The notes under the pieces are model-generated. The model was not told where the DNA came from, searched no databases, and saw only the letters and a program-made list of their open reading frames with translations. From Lacimicrobium sp. SS2-24 (GTDB lineage Bacteria; Pseudomonadota; Gammaproteobacteria; Enterobacterales; Alteromonadaceae): DNA of 64,000 nt. Shown piece after piece: positions 1 to 9,490 of the stretch (positions are counted from its first letter, which is position 1; every line of letters begins with the position of its first letter). The stretch covers positions 124,001 through 188,000 of the forward strand of contig NZ_NIWW01000007.1 of assembly GCF_002201535.1 (NCBI RefSeq), in the 5' to 3' direction. A program made the translations under genes and the position numbers.

Positions 1-1
1 T

Positions 2-130
2 CGCAATGCAATGCGCGAATGGTTGTTCTTCGAACTCGAGCCGTTTGTGCTGTGGGGTCGGGACGAGGAATTTGATCCCTCTTATGGCCTGGCCATCAGG
101 GTAGAAGGCTATTTTGGCGAGTTGAACTGA
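2..130 (+). CDS. C-terminal end of an unidentified protein (partial)
   Basis: The window opens inside a reading frame that runs from base 2 to the TGA at 128-130. Only 42 codons are visible, ending in VEGYFGELN. The fragment is rich in aromatic and acidic residues and contains no motif I recognise. The open frame and protein-like composition support a real gene end. It converges on ubiB, whose stop lies about 245 bp away. Function cannot be given from this piece. Confidence 0.55.
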   Translation, partial: RNAMREWLFFELEPFVLWGRDEEFDPSYGLAIRVEGYFGELN

Positions 131-374
131 GAAGCTTTCAAAGGGGTCAGTTTTCAACCATCAGCTCTGAGGGTGTCATTACCGCATGTCGTTGGCGTCA
201 ATCCAGTGCCTTTCAGGGGAGTAAAAGTTCATTTTCGTCAGTTCCGCGGTTACAAACCCCGTATTCCGCTTCGCTTTATACGGGCTATGGTTCTGAAGAC
301 TGATAGTCTGAAAACTTTTCTGACGCCAAGTTCCCTCAATGTTGCGGCAATATTATCGTTCTGTGTCTCACCAC
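131..374. other. Intergenic region between the partial gene and ubiB
   Basis: This stretch lies between two convergent genes. A short inverted repeat around 258-287 (arms CCCGTAT/ATACGGG, long loop) might help end transcription but has no strong T tract. A 73-codon open frame starts here and runs into ubiB antisense; nothing in it looks like a protein, so I do not call it. Confidence 0.4.
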
Positions 375-2003
375 TCATTGCGGCTTACTGCTGATCAGCC
401 AGCCACGCATGAAACTGAACATTCCAAGTCCGGCCATTGCCACACCATACCAGCCACTCACAGGATAAAGAGGGAGCAGAGTTCCTGTCACGATCAGCGT
501 GCTACCGAGTAACTGATACCTGCGGCTGCGGTGTTGCTGATGTTGCTGTTGCTGCAATGCACTGATCCATTGCTGTTGCTGCTGTGGCAAATGCTTCAGC
601 TGTTTGAGGGTATCGAATAACAGGTCAGGCACTTCCGGCATTTTTTCTGACCAGTACGGCAGGTTTGCGCGGACTTTTTTAAACAGCGCTTTTGCGCCGA
701 TTTGCTCCTGCATCCAGTTTTCCAGAAAGGGCTTGGCAGTCTGCCACAGGTCGAGCTGTGGATAGAGTTGCCGCCCCAGCCCCTCAATATAAAGCAGGGT
801 CTTTTGCAGCAAGACTAATTGAGGTTGTACCTGCATATTAAACTTACGTGCGGTATTAAACAGTTGCAATAACACGATGCCAAAGCTGATATCGGCCAGC
901 GGTTTTTGAAATATGGGCTCGCATACAGTGCGCACAGCCACTTCGAATTCTTCCAGATCTGTATCTGCGGGTACCCAACCAGAATCCACATGGAGTTCTG
1001 CCACTTTGCGGTAGTCACGGTTAAAAAAGGCGACGAAATTTTCAGCCAGATAGCGCTTATCCTCCCGGTTGAGGGTGCCCACAATGCCAAAGTCGATGCC
1101 GATATATTGGGGATCTGCAGGATTGTCCGTGGCCACAAAAATGTTGCCCGGGTGCATGTCTGCATGAAAAAAGCTGTCGCGGAATACCTGAGTGAAAAAG
1201 ACTTCGACTCCGCGCTCGGCGAGTTTTTTCATATCGGTTCCCTGCGCATGCAGGGCTTCGATATCAGCAACCGGAATACCATGGATGCGTTCCATAACCA
1301 TGACGTTCTTACGGCAAAAATCGCTGTAAATATGGGGAATATACAAGGAACGGGAATCTTCGAAATTGCGCTTTAACTGAATGCCGTTGGAGGCTTCCTG
1401 TAACAGATTCAGTTCCTCGAGAATGGTTTTCTCATATTCTTTTACCACTTCTACCGGGCGCAGCCTTTTACCATCAGGCAGCCATCTCTGTACCAGTGCG
1501 GCCAGGGTGTACAGCAGTTCAATGTCGGCATGGATGGTTGCATCGATGCGGGGTCGAATCACTTTTACGACCACGTGTTCGCCGCCGGGTTTTAGTCGCG
1601 CAGTGTGTACCTGGGCGATGGAAGCAGAGGCAAGGGGATCGGTAGAAAATTCATCAAACAACTCGTCGATACGCTTCAGCCCCAGTGCCTTCTCAATGGT
1701 CTGACGGGCCAGGGTGCTGTCAAACGGCGGCACCTTGTCCTGCAGCAGTGTGAGCTCGTCTGCGATATCCGGCGGCAGCAGGTCGCGACGGGTTGATAGC
1801 ATCTGACCAAATTTGATAAACACCGGTCCCAGAGATTGCAGTGCCAGACGAATCCGTTCGCCACGGGATTTGTCAGGGTATTTATTGCGCAGCCAGAAGG
1901 CAGTGTAACGTGCCCCTTTCGCATACCATGGCAGCCAGCGAGGCGGGATCAGTTCATCGAGACCATGTTGTAACAAGGTTTTTTTTATGGTGTACAGACG
2001 CAT
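375..2003 (-). CDS. ubiB: UbiB, atypical kinase/ATPase of ubiquinone biosynthesis
   Basis: UbiB is a membrane-bound ADCK/ABC1-family protein-kinase-like ATPase needed for coenzyme Q synthesis. The family signatures are all present: KFGQ near residue 65 (the KxGQ motif), the alanine-rich loop ASASIAQVH, the catalytic-loop-like HADMHPGN, and GIDFG. Two hydrophobic segments fill the C-terminus, as expected for membrane anchoring. The length (about 542 aa) matches E. coli UbiB (546). The frame is also open from a GTG at 2012; the ATG at 2003 gives the family-like start [11 protein letters not shown], so I prefer it. It is the last gene of a ubiE-ubiJ-ubiB operon, following ubiJ by only a few bases. 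Confidence 0.96.
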   Translation of the reverse strand: MRLYTIKKTLLQHGLDELIPPRWLPWYAKGARYTAFWLRNKYPDKSRGERIRLALQSLGPVFIKFGQMLSTRRDLLPPDIADELTLLQDKVPPFDSTLARQTIEKALGLKRIDELFDEFSTDPLASASIAQVHTARLKPGGEHVVVKVIRPRIDATIHADIELLYTLAALVQRWLPDGKRLRPVEVVKEYEKTILEELNLLQEASNGIQLKRNFEDSRSLYIPHIYSDFCRKNVMVMERIHGIPVADIEALHAQGTDMKKLAERGVEVFFTQVFRDSFFHADMHPGNIFVATDNPADPQYIGIDFGIVGTLNREDKRYLAENFVAFFNRDYRKVAELHVDSGWVPADTDLEEFEVAVRTVCEPIFQKPLADISFGIVLLQLFNTARKFNMQVQPQLVLLQKTLLYIEGLGRQLYPQLDLWQTAKPFLENWMQEQIGAKALFKKVRANLPYWSEKMPEVPDLLFDTLKQLKHLPQQQQQWISALQQQQHQQHRSRRYQLLGSTLIVTGTLLPLYPVSGWYGVAMAGLGMFSFMRGWLISSKPQ

Positions 2004-2015
2004 CAACTGCACGAT

Positions 2016-2636
2016 TTATTTGCCTTTTCGTTGTTTGGGTCGCTGTTCAAGCTGCAGCAATCTGGCCTCAAAGCGGGCTACATCTGAACGCAGGTCATTC
2101 ACCTGCTCGGAAAAATCTTCTACTGCCAGAGGATGTGCAGCCAGTTGCTTTTCATCCATAGCGACATCCTTGAGGATGTCGCCTAAACGTTGCAACTTTG
2201 CAGTTAGCCTATGATGCAATTGTCGTGCGGTACGGAATGACTGATGCGCAATGACATCGCCGGTGTAACGGGAGAGCTGCTCTTCCCAATCGATGTTGAG
2301 ATCTTTGACCAGATTGCTGAAACTTTGTGCCGTATGCATATCCCCATTGAGGCTCAGTTCCTGCTGCTGAATAAGGTAACTGAGCTGGCTGATATCCTGC
2401 ATTTTCTTTAAGGTGGCGATAGACAACACAATGGTGCAATCGGCCTGTTGCTCATCTGCCAGTACGTCCACCCGCTGCGAGAAAGCAAAGGTGAGCGGCC
2501 ATGGCAGTTCGTGCAGTTTCACCTGTAAACGCTTGCCATTTAAGGGTAACAGGCGTTGCGGGCTGTCAGGGTCCAGAGACAACAGGTTATTGATGGCCAT
2601 TTCTATGCCACCGGTGAGCAATTGCGGAGCAGGCAT
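2016..2636 (-). CDS. ubiJ: UbiJ, SCP2-domain accessory factor of ubiquinone biosynthesis
   Basis: UbiJ is a soluble lipid-binding scaffold that, with UbiK, organises the aerobic ubiquinone hydroxylation complex. The 206-residue product has the expected layout: an N-terminal SCP2-like domain (residues about 1-110) and a helical C-terminal tail with coiled-coil character (about 165-200), the part that contacts UbiK in the known family. It lies between ubiE and ubiB, the usual gammaproteobacterial order. It starts at ATG 2636, 9 bp after the ubiE stop. Confidence 0.93.
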   Translation of the reverse strand: MPAPQLLTGGIEMAINNLLSLDPDSPQRLLPLNGKRLQVKLHELPWPLTFAFSQRVDVLADEQQADCTIVLSIATLKKMQDISQLSYLIQQQELSLNGDMHTAQSFSNLVKDLNIDWEEQLSRYTGDVIAHQSFRTARQLHHRLTAKLQRLGDILKDVAMDEKQLAAHPLAVEDFSEQVNDLRSDVARFEARLLQLEQRPKQRKGK

Positions 2637-2645
2637 CGGCAGGAC

Positions 2646-3419
2646 CTAGAACTTAAAGCCACGGTGCAGCGCGACGATGCCACCGGTCATATTGTGGTAG
2701 GTGACCTGTTCAAAACCGGCATTTTCCATCATGGCTTTGAGTGTCTCCTGGTCAGGGTGCATACGAATAGACTCCGCCAGATACTGATAGCTTTCGCTGT
2801 CGTTGGCGACCAGCTTGCCCATTTTGGGCAAAAGATGGAAGGAGTACAGATCATAGACTTTACTCAGGGCGTCAAACTCTGGCTTGGAGAACTCCAGTAC
2901 CAGCAATCTGCCGCCGGGTTTCAGTACCCTTAGCATAGAAGCCAGTGCGGCATCTTTGTCGGTAACATTGCGCAGGCCAAAGGCGATGGTGATCAGATCA
3001 AAATGATTATCTGGGAAGGGCAGGCATTCGGCATTGGCCTGCACATAGTCGACATTTCCAAGAATACCTTTGTCGCGCAGTTTGTCGCGACCTACCCTGA
3101 GCATGGCATTGTTGATGTCGGCCAACACCACCTGCCCGTCTTTACCCACCAGGCGTGAAAATTTAGCCGCCAGATCGCCTGTACCACCGGCCAGATCCAG
3201 CACCTTCTGGCCTGGTCGCACTCCACTGCAGTCGATAGTAAAACGTTTCCACAGGCGATGAATGCCCATTGACATGAGATCGTTCATCACGTCGTATTTG
3301 GCCGCGACGGAGTGAAAGACCTCAGCCACCATGGTGGCTTTTTGTTGTTTGCCAACGGTCTTGAAGCCGAAATGGGTTTGATCGTCTGACTGCGGTTGTG
3401 ACTGGCCTGGATCGCTCAT
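2646..3419 (-). CDS. ubiE: UbiE/MenG, demethylmenaquinone/ubiquinone C-methyltransferase
   Basis: UbiE performs the SAM-dependent C-methylation in ubiquinone and menaquinone synthesis. The 257-aa product carries the class I methyltransferase motif [13 protein letters not shown] near residue 70, the N-terminal family signature [16 protein letters not shown], the post-motif segment [15 protein letters not shown], and the C-terminal end [12 protein letters not shown]. The start ATG at 3419 gives a family-length protein. First gene of the ubiE-ubiJ-ubiB operon, with its promoter expected in the 138 bp before the Tag-like gene. Confidence 0.97.
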   Translation of the reverse strand: MSDPGQSQPQSDDQTHFGFKTVGKQQKATMVAEVFHSVAAKYDVMNDLMSMGIHRLWKRFTIDCSGVRPGQKVLDLAGGTGDLAAKFSRLVGKDGQVVLADINNAMLRVGRDKLRDKGILGNVDYVQANAECLPFPDNHFDLITIAFGLRNVTDKDAALASMLRVLKPGGRLLVLEFSKPEFDALSKVYDLYSFHLLPKMGKLVANDSESYQYLAESIRMHPDQETLKAMMENAGFEQVTYHNMTGGIVALHRGFKF

Positions 3420-3557
3420 GAATGCTCCTTAGATTGCTGAGCGCTAGTTTACCTGATTCACGGGCTTTTGACAGTGACCCTGTGATTTGAGCATACACTG
3501 GCACAAGAGAAGCGGGCGTGCAGAGTACAGGCCCTGATACCGGTTATGGGCTCGTTG

Positions 3558-4259
3558 TCAGATCACAGTGTTGTCGCCGCTACTCAATGCGATGATTTGA
3601 CTGAGTTCTTGCAAAGAGCGGCCACTTTGCTGTTGCAGTTGATTGAATACCTGCTGAATCCTGTCGAGACTGCGTTTACTGGTGAGGCCCCCGTCGATGA
3701 GCTTGTGCTGACGGAAATAGGCCTCGACGTCGCGGCTGAGTAAAAAGGTGTCTTTGCCTAATGCTCTTAAGGCATAGGGGCCGGTATTGCCACCCAGGCG
3801 TTCGCCATGTTTTTTCAGCCAGGCCCACAATCCGGTAATATCCTCGCCTGGCCAGTCGGCCACAAAGTTACCGAAACTGCCGTGTTCACGACGGACGCTG
3901 TCAATCATCATGGCATTATCACGAATGGTGCGCACTTTTTTGTAGTTGCGGATAATGGCTGGATCAGCTGCCTTGCGCTCCAGCATCTCATCCGGCATCA
4001 GCAACACTTTGTCGATATTGAAACCAAAAAACAGTGACTCAAAGTTTGGCCATTTATTTTCCACTACCCGCCACACAAAGCCCGACTGGAAGATTTTTTT
4101 GCTGAATTCGGCCAGATAACGATCATCGCCCAATTTACGCAGTTGTTGTGGGCTTTTGGGTGAACCCAGTAAGGCTTCAAGTGCGCGCTCGCCCCCTTTG
4201 CGCTCGCAGGCGCGTTGATAGAGGGCATTGAAGGGTTCCGGTTTTGATATCTCAGTCAT
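3558..4259 (-). CDS. Tag-like DNA-3-methyladenine glycosylase I family protein
   Basis: The protein (233 aa) resembles the adenine glycosylase family typified by E. coli Tag, which removes 3-methyladenine from alkylated DNA. Supporting stretches are FSKKIFQSGFVWRVV, the segment around AADPAIIRNYKKVRTIRDNA, and the late GGNTGPYALRALGKDTFLLS. It is longer than Tag (187 aa), differs at both ends, and has only one cysteine, so it cannot form the Cys/His zinc site known in Tag. It is probably a distinct subfamily; activity on alkylated adenine is inference. It lies upstream of ubiE on the same strand, 138 bp away, so co-transcription is uncertain. Confidence 0.75.
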   Translation of the reverse strand: MTEISKPEPFNALYQRACERKGGERALEALLGSPKSPQQLRKLGDDRYLAEFSKKIFQSGFVWRVVENKWPNFESLFFGFNIDKVLLMPDEMLERKAADPAIIRNYKKVRTIRDNAMMIDSVRREHGSFGNFVADWPGEDITGLWAWLKKHGERLGGNTGPYALRALGKDTFLLSRDVEAYFRQHKLIDGGLTSKRSLDRIQQVFNQLQQQSGRSLQELSQIIALSSGDNTVI

Positions 4260-4330
4260 TTGTTGTCCTTAAACCCGATAGTATTCACCGCAGAGTCACA
4301 GAGTGCGCAGAGATATAATAATCTGAGTCG

Positions 4331-4381
4331 TCAGTTATCTGCCTCCAGCTATCAGCTTTGCAGACTGACAGCTGGGAACGG
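4331..4381 (+). repeat. Degenerate intergenic repeat, copy A
   Basis: A stretch of about 50 bp aligns, with one 4-5 base gap, to the reverse complement of 46694-46752. Shared blocks are GTTATC, CCAG, ATCAGC, TTG, CAGACTGACA, CTG and a final AACGG. It lies in the short gap between prlC and the Tag-like gene. The second copy is a much better palindrome, so this one looks decayed. Confidence 0.5.
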
Positions 4382-4424
4382 TTCTGGTGCTGTGGTGAAT
4401 TCACTTTTTGTGGTGGCCAATACC

Positions 4425-6464
4425 CTATTCGGCAATACCACTATGACGCAGCAGCGCATCAATATTTGGCTCGCGCCCTCTGAAGGCCACAAATAACTCC
4501 ATAGGCTCTCGACTGCCGCCCATCTCAAGAATGTTTTCCAGGAAGCTGCGACCCGTATCGGGATTAAATATCCCTTCCTCTTCGAAGCGTGAATAGGCAT
4601 CAGATGACAGCACCTCTGCCCACTTATAGCTGTAATAACCTGCGGCATAGCCTCCGGCAAAAATATGACCAAAGCTATGCTGAAAACGGTTAAAGGAAGG
4701 CGGTGTGATAACGGCGACCTGGCTGCGCACCTGATCCAGAATATGCTGTATCTGGTCTTGCTTACCTGGCTGGTAATCTTTGTGCAAATGGAAATCAAAC
4801 AGACTGAATTCAAGCTGGCGTACCATCTGCATGGCAGACTGGAAGTTTCGAGCCGCCAGCAGTTTATCCAGCAGATCTTTCGGCAAAGGTACTTCACTCT
4901 CATAATGACCGGAAATAAAGGCCAGGGCCTGTTCTTCCCAGCACCAGTTCTCAAGAAACTGACTCGGTAACTCCACTGCATCCCAGGGCACACCGTTAAT
5001 GCCCGACACACCGCTGGCTCCGACCTGTGTAAGCATGTGATGCAATCCGTGACCAAACTCGTGGAACAGGGTGACCACTTCATCATGGGTAAACAGCGCC
5101 GGTTTATCGCCCACCGGGCCGTTAAAGTTGCAGGTCAGGTAGGCAACAGGATGCTGCAGGGCACCATCGGCACAATGACGGCGATCCAGGCACACATCCA
5201 TCCATGCACCGCCGCGTTTGTGAGCTCGGGCAAAGAGATCCAGATAAAAGCTGCCGCGCAACGTGCCGGTACTGTCGTGAATATCAAAGAAACGCACGTC
5301 TTTATGCCAGGTATCAACGCCTTTACGCTCGGTAATGTCTATACCGTACAGACGTTTGACCACTTCAAACAAACCGCTGACCACTTTATGCTCGGGAAAA
5401 TAGGGGCGAAGCTGCTCATCGGATATGGCGTAACGGGACTCTTTGAGCTTTTCACTGTAATAGGCCAGATCCCAGGCCTGAATATCCTGTTCGCCAAATT
5501 CCTTCGCCGCAAAGGCCTTCACCTCGGCCAGATCTTTTTCAGCCTGGGGCCTGGAGCGGGCCGCGAGGTCGTCTAAAAAGCCAATGACCTGCTGAGGGGT
5601 GTCGGCCATTTTGGTGGCCAGTGAGCGGTGCGCATAGGTATCAAAACCCAGTAACTGAGCCATCTCCTGGCGCAGGGTCAGGGTTTCTTCCATGATGCTG
5701 CTGTTGTCCCATTTGCCAGCATTGGGGCCCTGGTCTGATGCGCGAGTGCTGAAGGCGCGATACATTTCTTCGCGCAGCTGGCGGTTATCGGCGTACATCA
5801 TCACGGGCAGGTAACTGGGAATATCCAGCGTGAACAACCACCCTTGCAGATCTTTTTGTCTGGCCGCCTGTGCAGCCGCATCCAGAGCGGACTCGGGTAA
5901 ACCGGCTAAATCCGCTTGATCTGTTATATGCTTGTTCCAGCCTAAGGTGGCATCCATCAGGTTGTTGCTGAACTTTGAAGACAGGTCAGACAGACGGCTC
6001 TGAATCTCACCAAAGCGCTTCTTTTTCTCTTCGGGCAGGGCGACACCAGATAGTTCGAAATCCCGCAGCGTGTTGTCGATGACTTTCTGCTGAGGCTCAG
6101 AGAGCTGTGTATAATCAGCGCTGTCTTTGATGGACTTATAGGCCTGATACAAACCTTCATGCTGACCCACCCAGGTGCTGTAATCGGAGAGTAATGGCAA
6201 GCAGGCATCATGAGCCTCGCGCAGGGCATCATTGCTGACGACCGAGTTCATATGAGATATCGGTGACCACAGTCGACTGAGCCGATCATCTGCCTCATCC
6301 AACGGCATCACCAGGTTGTCCCAGGTAAATTTCGACTGAGTAACCAGACGCTCAATTTCTGCCTTGCAGTGTGTAATAGCCTGTTCTACCTGCGGTTTGA
6401 TTTGTTCTGGCTTGATGTCGGAAAAACGGGGTAATTCCTGCACGGCCTTGGCGCTTGATGTCAT
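4425..6464 (-). CDS. prlC: Oligopeptidase A (M3 zinc metallopeptidase)
   Basis: PrlC is a cytoplasmic thimet-type oligopeptidase that degrades short peptides, including cleaved signal peptides. The zinc-binding motif HEFGH lies in TLFHEFGHGLHHM near residue 455, and long stretches match E. coli OpdA, for example the RASDQGPNAGKWDN segment. The open frame extends upstream to 6521, but the ATG at 6464 gives 679 aa, very close to the 680 aa of E. coli, and starts near the conserved ELPRFSDIKPEQ. The gene stands alone on the minus strand, separated from hsp20 by a strong hairpin. Confidence 0.96.
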   Translation of the reverse strand: MTSSAKAVQELPRFSDIKPEQIKPQVEQAITHCKAEIERLVTQSKFTWDNLVMPLDEADDRLSRLWSPISHMNSVVSNDALREAHDACLPLLSDYSTWVGQHEGLYQAYKSIKDSADYTQLSEPQQKVIDNTLRDFELSGVALPEEKKKRFGEIQSRLSDLSSKFSNNLMDATLGWNKHITDQADLAGLPESALDAAAQAARQKDLQGWLFTLDIPSYLPVMMYADNRQLREEMYRAFSTRASDQGPNAGKWDNSSIMEETLTLRQEMAQLLGFDTYAHRSLATKMADTPQQVIGFLDDLAARSRPQAEKDLAEVKAFAAKEFGEQDIQAWDLAYYSEKLKESRYAISDEQLRPYFPEHKVVSGLFEVVKRLYGIDITERKGVDTWHKDVRFFDIHDSTGTLRGSFYLDLFARAHKRGGAWMDVCLDRRHCADGALQHPVAYLTCNFNGPVGDKPALFTHDEVVTLFHEFGHGLHHMLTQVGASGVSGINGVPWDAVELPSQFLENWCWEEQALAFISGHYESEVPLPKDLLDKLLAARNFQSAMQMVRQLEFSLFDFHLHKDYQPGKQDQIQHILDQVRSQVAVITPPSFNRFQHSFGHIFAGGYAAGYYSYKWAEVLSSDAYSRFEEEGIFNPDTGRSFLENILEMGGSREPMELFVAFRGREPNIDALLRHSGIAE

Positions 6465-6576
6465 AGTGTTCTCGTCGATTAACTGATAGCTACAAGATAA
6501 GGCTGTACGCGCGAAACTCAATAGCAGATCGTCGATTTACACTGCGTTTGTCACTGGCAAGCGACCAAAATAACAC

Positions 6577-6606
6577 CCGTACAGGGAGCTTTGGCTCCCT
6601 GTACGG
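6577..6606 (-). terminator. Long perfect hairpin ending the hsp20 transcript
   Basis: A 13-bp perfect inverted repeat (6577-6589 with 6594-6606, loop TTTG) lies just downstream of the small heat-shock gene and upstream of prlC. Read on the minus strand it is followed by a T-rich stretch (TGTTATTTTGG). The tail is not a pure T run, so termination may be partial. Confidence 0.6.
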
Positions 6607-6629
6607 CCAGAGCAACTCCTATTTATCCT

Positions 6630-7088
6630 TTAGCCAATTTCAATGCGTTTGCTTCCTGTCGCACTGTCTGCAGGTCTGGGCACCATGACGGTGAGCACGC
6701 CGTTATCGTAACTGGCTCTGACCTGAGTGTTGTCGTTAACAGAAAAGGGCAAAGGTATGACCCTTCGGAATGAGCCATAAGATCGTTCAATCAGGTGGTA
6801 ACCTTTGTCTTCCTTATCTTCCTGCTTAAAGTGTTTTTCTCCCTGAATCAGTAACTGGTCATTATGAATTTCCAGTTTAATGTCATTCTTATCCATTCCG
6901 GGCAGATCCACTTTCACTTCAAGGGCCTCCTTTGTTTCTGCGATGTCTATGGCCGGACGTAACCACTTGGTTGTCTGGTCCTGAGGCCAATCCCGGAAAA
7001 AATCATCAAACACATTATCAATGCGACTACGTAATGACGTCACTGTGTCCGGTCTTGGGTTGCCAAATAGGCTGGGAAAAAAGCTCAT
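6630..7088 (-). CDS. Small heat-shock protein (Hsp20/alpha-crystallin family)
   Basis: A 152-aa holdase-type chaperone of the Hsp20 family. The N-terminus MSFFPSLFG is followed by a DFF-containing segment and an alpha-crystallin domain (about residues 45-140) with IDIAETKEALEVKVDLPGM and GVLTVMVPRP near the end. An upstream frame reaches 7181, but the AAGGAG Shine-Dalgarno sits 6 bases before the ATG at 7088, which fixes the start. The gene is divergent from gor and is probably stress-inducible. I see no convincing sigma-32 promoter, only a sigma-70-like one at 7121-7149. Confidence 0.94.
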   Translation of the reverse strand: MSFFPSLFGNPRPDTVTSLRSRIDNVFDDFFRDWPQDQTTKWLRPAIDIAETKEALEVKVDLPGMDKNDIKLEIHNDQLLIQGEKHFKQEDKEDKGYHLIERSYGSFRRVIPLPFSVNDNTQVRASYDNGVLTVMVPRPADSATGSKRIEIG

Positions 7089-7120
7089 GATCATCTCCTT
7101 GTTTGCGGGTAAGCAGAAAT

Positions 7121-7149
7121 GGAATAGTCCACTGCCGCCGAACTGACAA
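7121..7149 (-). promoter_or_regulatory. Candidate sigma-70 promoter of the small heat-shock gene
   Basis: On the minus strand, TTGTCA (7144-7149) and TATTCC (7121-7126) are separated by 17 bases, about 35 bp upstream of the hsp20 start codon. The -10 match is only fair. Confidence 0.35.
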
Positions 7150-7326
7150 GGCACAGATGTGTGTTGTTTGCTCTGGATCAAAAATGTTCAAAAAATCATC
7201 ACGTGTTGATTGTGGGGGAAAGAAAACATCCCCATCTCCTGTCATTTACGCGGACACATGCCGAGTCGCAAGGGAACAGGATTGCTGGCACAATCGAACC
7301 AACATAGCAGGCTAGGAGAAATTATC

Positions 7327-8676
7327 ATGAAAGAATTTGATTATATATGTATCGGTGGTGGCAGCGGTGGTATCGCATCGGCGAACCGCGCCGCCAGTCA
7401 TGGCGCCAGAGTGGCGCTGATTGAAGCGAAGAAGATCGGCGGCACCTGCGTCAATGTGGGTTGTGTGCCTAAAAAAGCCATGTGGTTTGGCGCTCAGGTT
7501 GCCGAAGCGATCAAGCTTTATGGGCCAGACTATGGCTTTGATGTGAGTCTCAATCAGTTCAGCTGGCAGACGTTGGTGGACAGCCGCGAAGCCTACATTA
7601 AGCGCATTCATGGCTCCTATGATCGCGTGCTGGGAAATAACGGGATCACTCGTATCGAGGGCTTTGCCCGTTTTGTTGACGCCCATACCATTGAGGTAGA
7701 TGGTGAAAGATATCGTGCCGATCACATTCTAATAGCCACAGGAGGTCAGCCTGTCTGGCCTGATGTGCCCGGAGCCGAGCATGGCATTGATTCGGATGGC
7801 TTTTTTGCATTGAACGAGCAGCCAGAACGTGTGCTGGTAGTCGGTGCAGGGTATATTGCTGTGGAACTGGCTGGTGTGCTGCATGCGCTGGGCAGTGACA
7901 CCCATCTGGCCGTGCGTCATGATAAGCCATTGCGTAATTTCGATGAGATGATTTCCGATACGTTGGTGGAACTGATGGCGAATGAGGGACCGACTCTGCA
8001 TACCCACTCAGAGGTGGCTGAGGTTGAAAAACAATCAAATGGCTGTCTTAAGGTCACGTTTAAAACCGGCAAGTCAATGGAGGTCGACAGTCTGATCTGG
8101 GCCATCGGCCGTAAACCGTCTACTGCAGATTTGGGACTGGAAAAAGCCGGGGTTGTCTGTGATGAAAAGGGTTATGTTAAGGTCGACAAATACCAGAATA
8201 CCACTGCCGAGGGTGTCTATGCGGTGGGGGATATTACTGGCCATGTTGAGTTGACGCCGGTGGCGGTTAAGGCCGGAAGATTATTGTCTGAGCGGTTGTT
8301 TAATCATCAGACGCACGCGCACATGGATTACAGCAACATTCCCACGGTTGTCTTCAGTCATCCTGTTATCGGCACCATCGGCCTTACCGAACAGCAGGCC
8401 ATTGAAGAATATGGCGCCGACAATGTTCGGGTATATCGCTCTGCCTTTGCAGCGATGTATACGGCTCTGACCCGTCATCGTCAGCAAACCAAGATGAAGC
8501 TGATTTGCGCCGGTGATGACGAAAAAGTGGTGGGCTTACATGGTATCGGAATGGGTATGGACGAGATTCTGCAAGGTTTTGGCGTGGCTATAAAAATGGG
8601 CGCTACCAAGGCTGACTTTGACGCCTGTGTGGCCATTCACCCCACCAGTGCAGAAGAGTTTGTGACCATGCGTTAA
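7327..8676 (+). CDS. gor: Glutathione reductase
   Basis: The enzyme is an FAD/NADPH disulfide oxidoreductase that keeps glutathione reduced in the cytoplasm. Visible motifs: the FAD-binding GGGSGG near residue 10, the redox-active [13 protein letters not shown] around 40-52, the NADPH-binding Rossmann segment [15 protein letters not shown] near 170, the second FAD motif VYAVGDITG, and the C-terminal active site [14 protein letters not shown] with the catalytic His. It is 449 aa against 450 in E. coli. The frame is open further upstream, but GGAG followed by the ATG at 7327 marks the start. Confidence 0.96.
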   Translation: MKEFDYICIGGGSGGIASANRAASHGARVALIEAKKIGGTCVNVGCVPKKAMWFGAQVAEAIKLYGPDYGFDVSLNQFSWQTLVDSREAYIKRIHGSYDRVLGNNGITRIEGFARFVDAHTIEVDGERYRADHILIATGGQPVWPDVPGAEHGIDSDGFFALNEQPERVLVVGAGYIAVELAGVLHALGSDTHLAVRHDKPLRNFDEMISDTLVELMANEGPTLHTHSEVAEVEKQSNGCLKVTFKTGKSMEVDSLIWAIGRKPSTADLGLEKAGVVCDEKGYVKVDKYQNTTAEGVYAVGDITGHVELTPVAVKAGRLLSERLFNHQTHAHMDYSNIPTVVFSHPVIGTIGLTEQQAIEEYGADNVRVYRSAFAAMYTALTRHRQQTKMKLICAGDDEKVVGLHGIGMGMDEILQGFGVAIKMGATKADFDACVAIHPTSAEEFVTMR

Positions 8677-8687
8677 GGGTTATCAAA

Positions 8688-8715
8688 AGCCCGAATCAAA
8701 ACGGGCTGCTTTTGG
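8688..8715 (+). terminator. Probable terminator after gor
   Basis: AGCCCG (8688-8693) pairs with CGGGCT (8702-8707) across an 8-base loop and is followed by a short CTTTT run, immediately downstream of the gor stop codon. The flanking AAA/TTT can extend the stem with one bulge. Confidence 0.4.
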
Positions 8716-8779
8716 GCGACTTGGTCTTATTCAGACAGCGGATGGTCAAAGGCATGACAGGGTGATAGACGCTAAACCT

Positions 8780-9325
8780 TCAGTCTTTCAGACGCTTGCT
8801 ATAGTACACCACGTCCATGTCGCCCAAGGGGTCCTGATGCAGGGCCTTTTTAATAAAGCCCATGCCCAGTTTACGCATGATATTGATGGAGCCCTGGTTG
8901 TCCTCTACGGCAATGGCGCTGATTGCGTGAATATTGGCATCATGGCCTGCAATGACCTCGCTGATATGCTGCGCGGCTTCGGTGGCATAGCCTTTGCCCC
9001 AGGAGCATTGTTTGAAGCGCCAGCCCAGCTCCAGATCAGTGTCATCGCGGTTGTCATCAAAAAAATGCATGGGTCTGACCAGAACCCAGCCAATGAACTG
9101 GTTATCCTCTTTGATGTTCACCTGCCATAGGCCCCAGCCTTTTTGTGGGTTGCGGTAGCTGAGCATACGCGGAATAAAGGTATTGTTTACGGCCTCCCTG
9201 CTGGTGGTTTTGCCGTGCGTAATGAACTGCATCACGGCGGGATCCTGGTCCAGCTCAAACAACAAATCGCCATCATGTTCATCCATCAGACGATAACTCA
9301 GTCGGGCTGAATCGTGAATCTGCAT
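8780..9325 (-). CDS. GNAT-family N-acetyltransferase (RimJ/RimL-like)
   Basis: About 181 aa with the layout of the ribosomal-protein-alanine-acetyltransferase-like GNAT group. There is an N-terminal SARLSYRLMDEHD strand, a central WRFKQCSWGKGYATEAA acetyl-CoA-binding segment (the W-GKGYATEA pattern near 105), and the later NQGSINIMRKLGMGF stretch. The substrate is unknown. A frame is open from 9340, but a GAGG-containing ribosome site lies just before the second ATG at 9325, so I prefer it. Convergent with gor and divergent from the SIMPL gene. Confidence 0.85.
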   Translation of the reverse strand: MQIHDSARLSYRLMDEHDGDLLFELDQDPAVMQFITHGKTTSREAVNNTFIPRMLSYRNPQKGWGLWQVNIKEDNQFIGWVLVRPMHFFDDNRDDTDLELGWRFKQCSWGKGYATEAAQHISEVIAGHDANIHAISAIAVEDNQGSINIMRKLGMGFIKKALHQDPLGDMDVVYYSKRLKD

Positions 9326-9490
9326 AGTCTGTTTCCTCATGAGTTTAAGTAAGGGGGCTGGTCAGTAACACGGCGATAACAAAGGTTGGCTATTGTGTCG
9401 GTTTTTGATCCTGTTTTCATCAGCAAAATGCCAGATTGTTGCCATAGTTGTTGCGTATACTGAGGGCATTCAACGTACGAGGAGATAAAA

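Noticed and set aside
173-394. 73-codon open frame at the left edge
   Set aside because: It overlaps the end of ubiB antisense, has no ribosome site and no protein-like pattern.
7089-7326. Heat-shock (sigma-32) promoter for the Hsp20 gene
   Set aside because: A TTGAAC occurs on the minus strand, but no CCCCAT-type -10 follows at the right distance.
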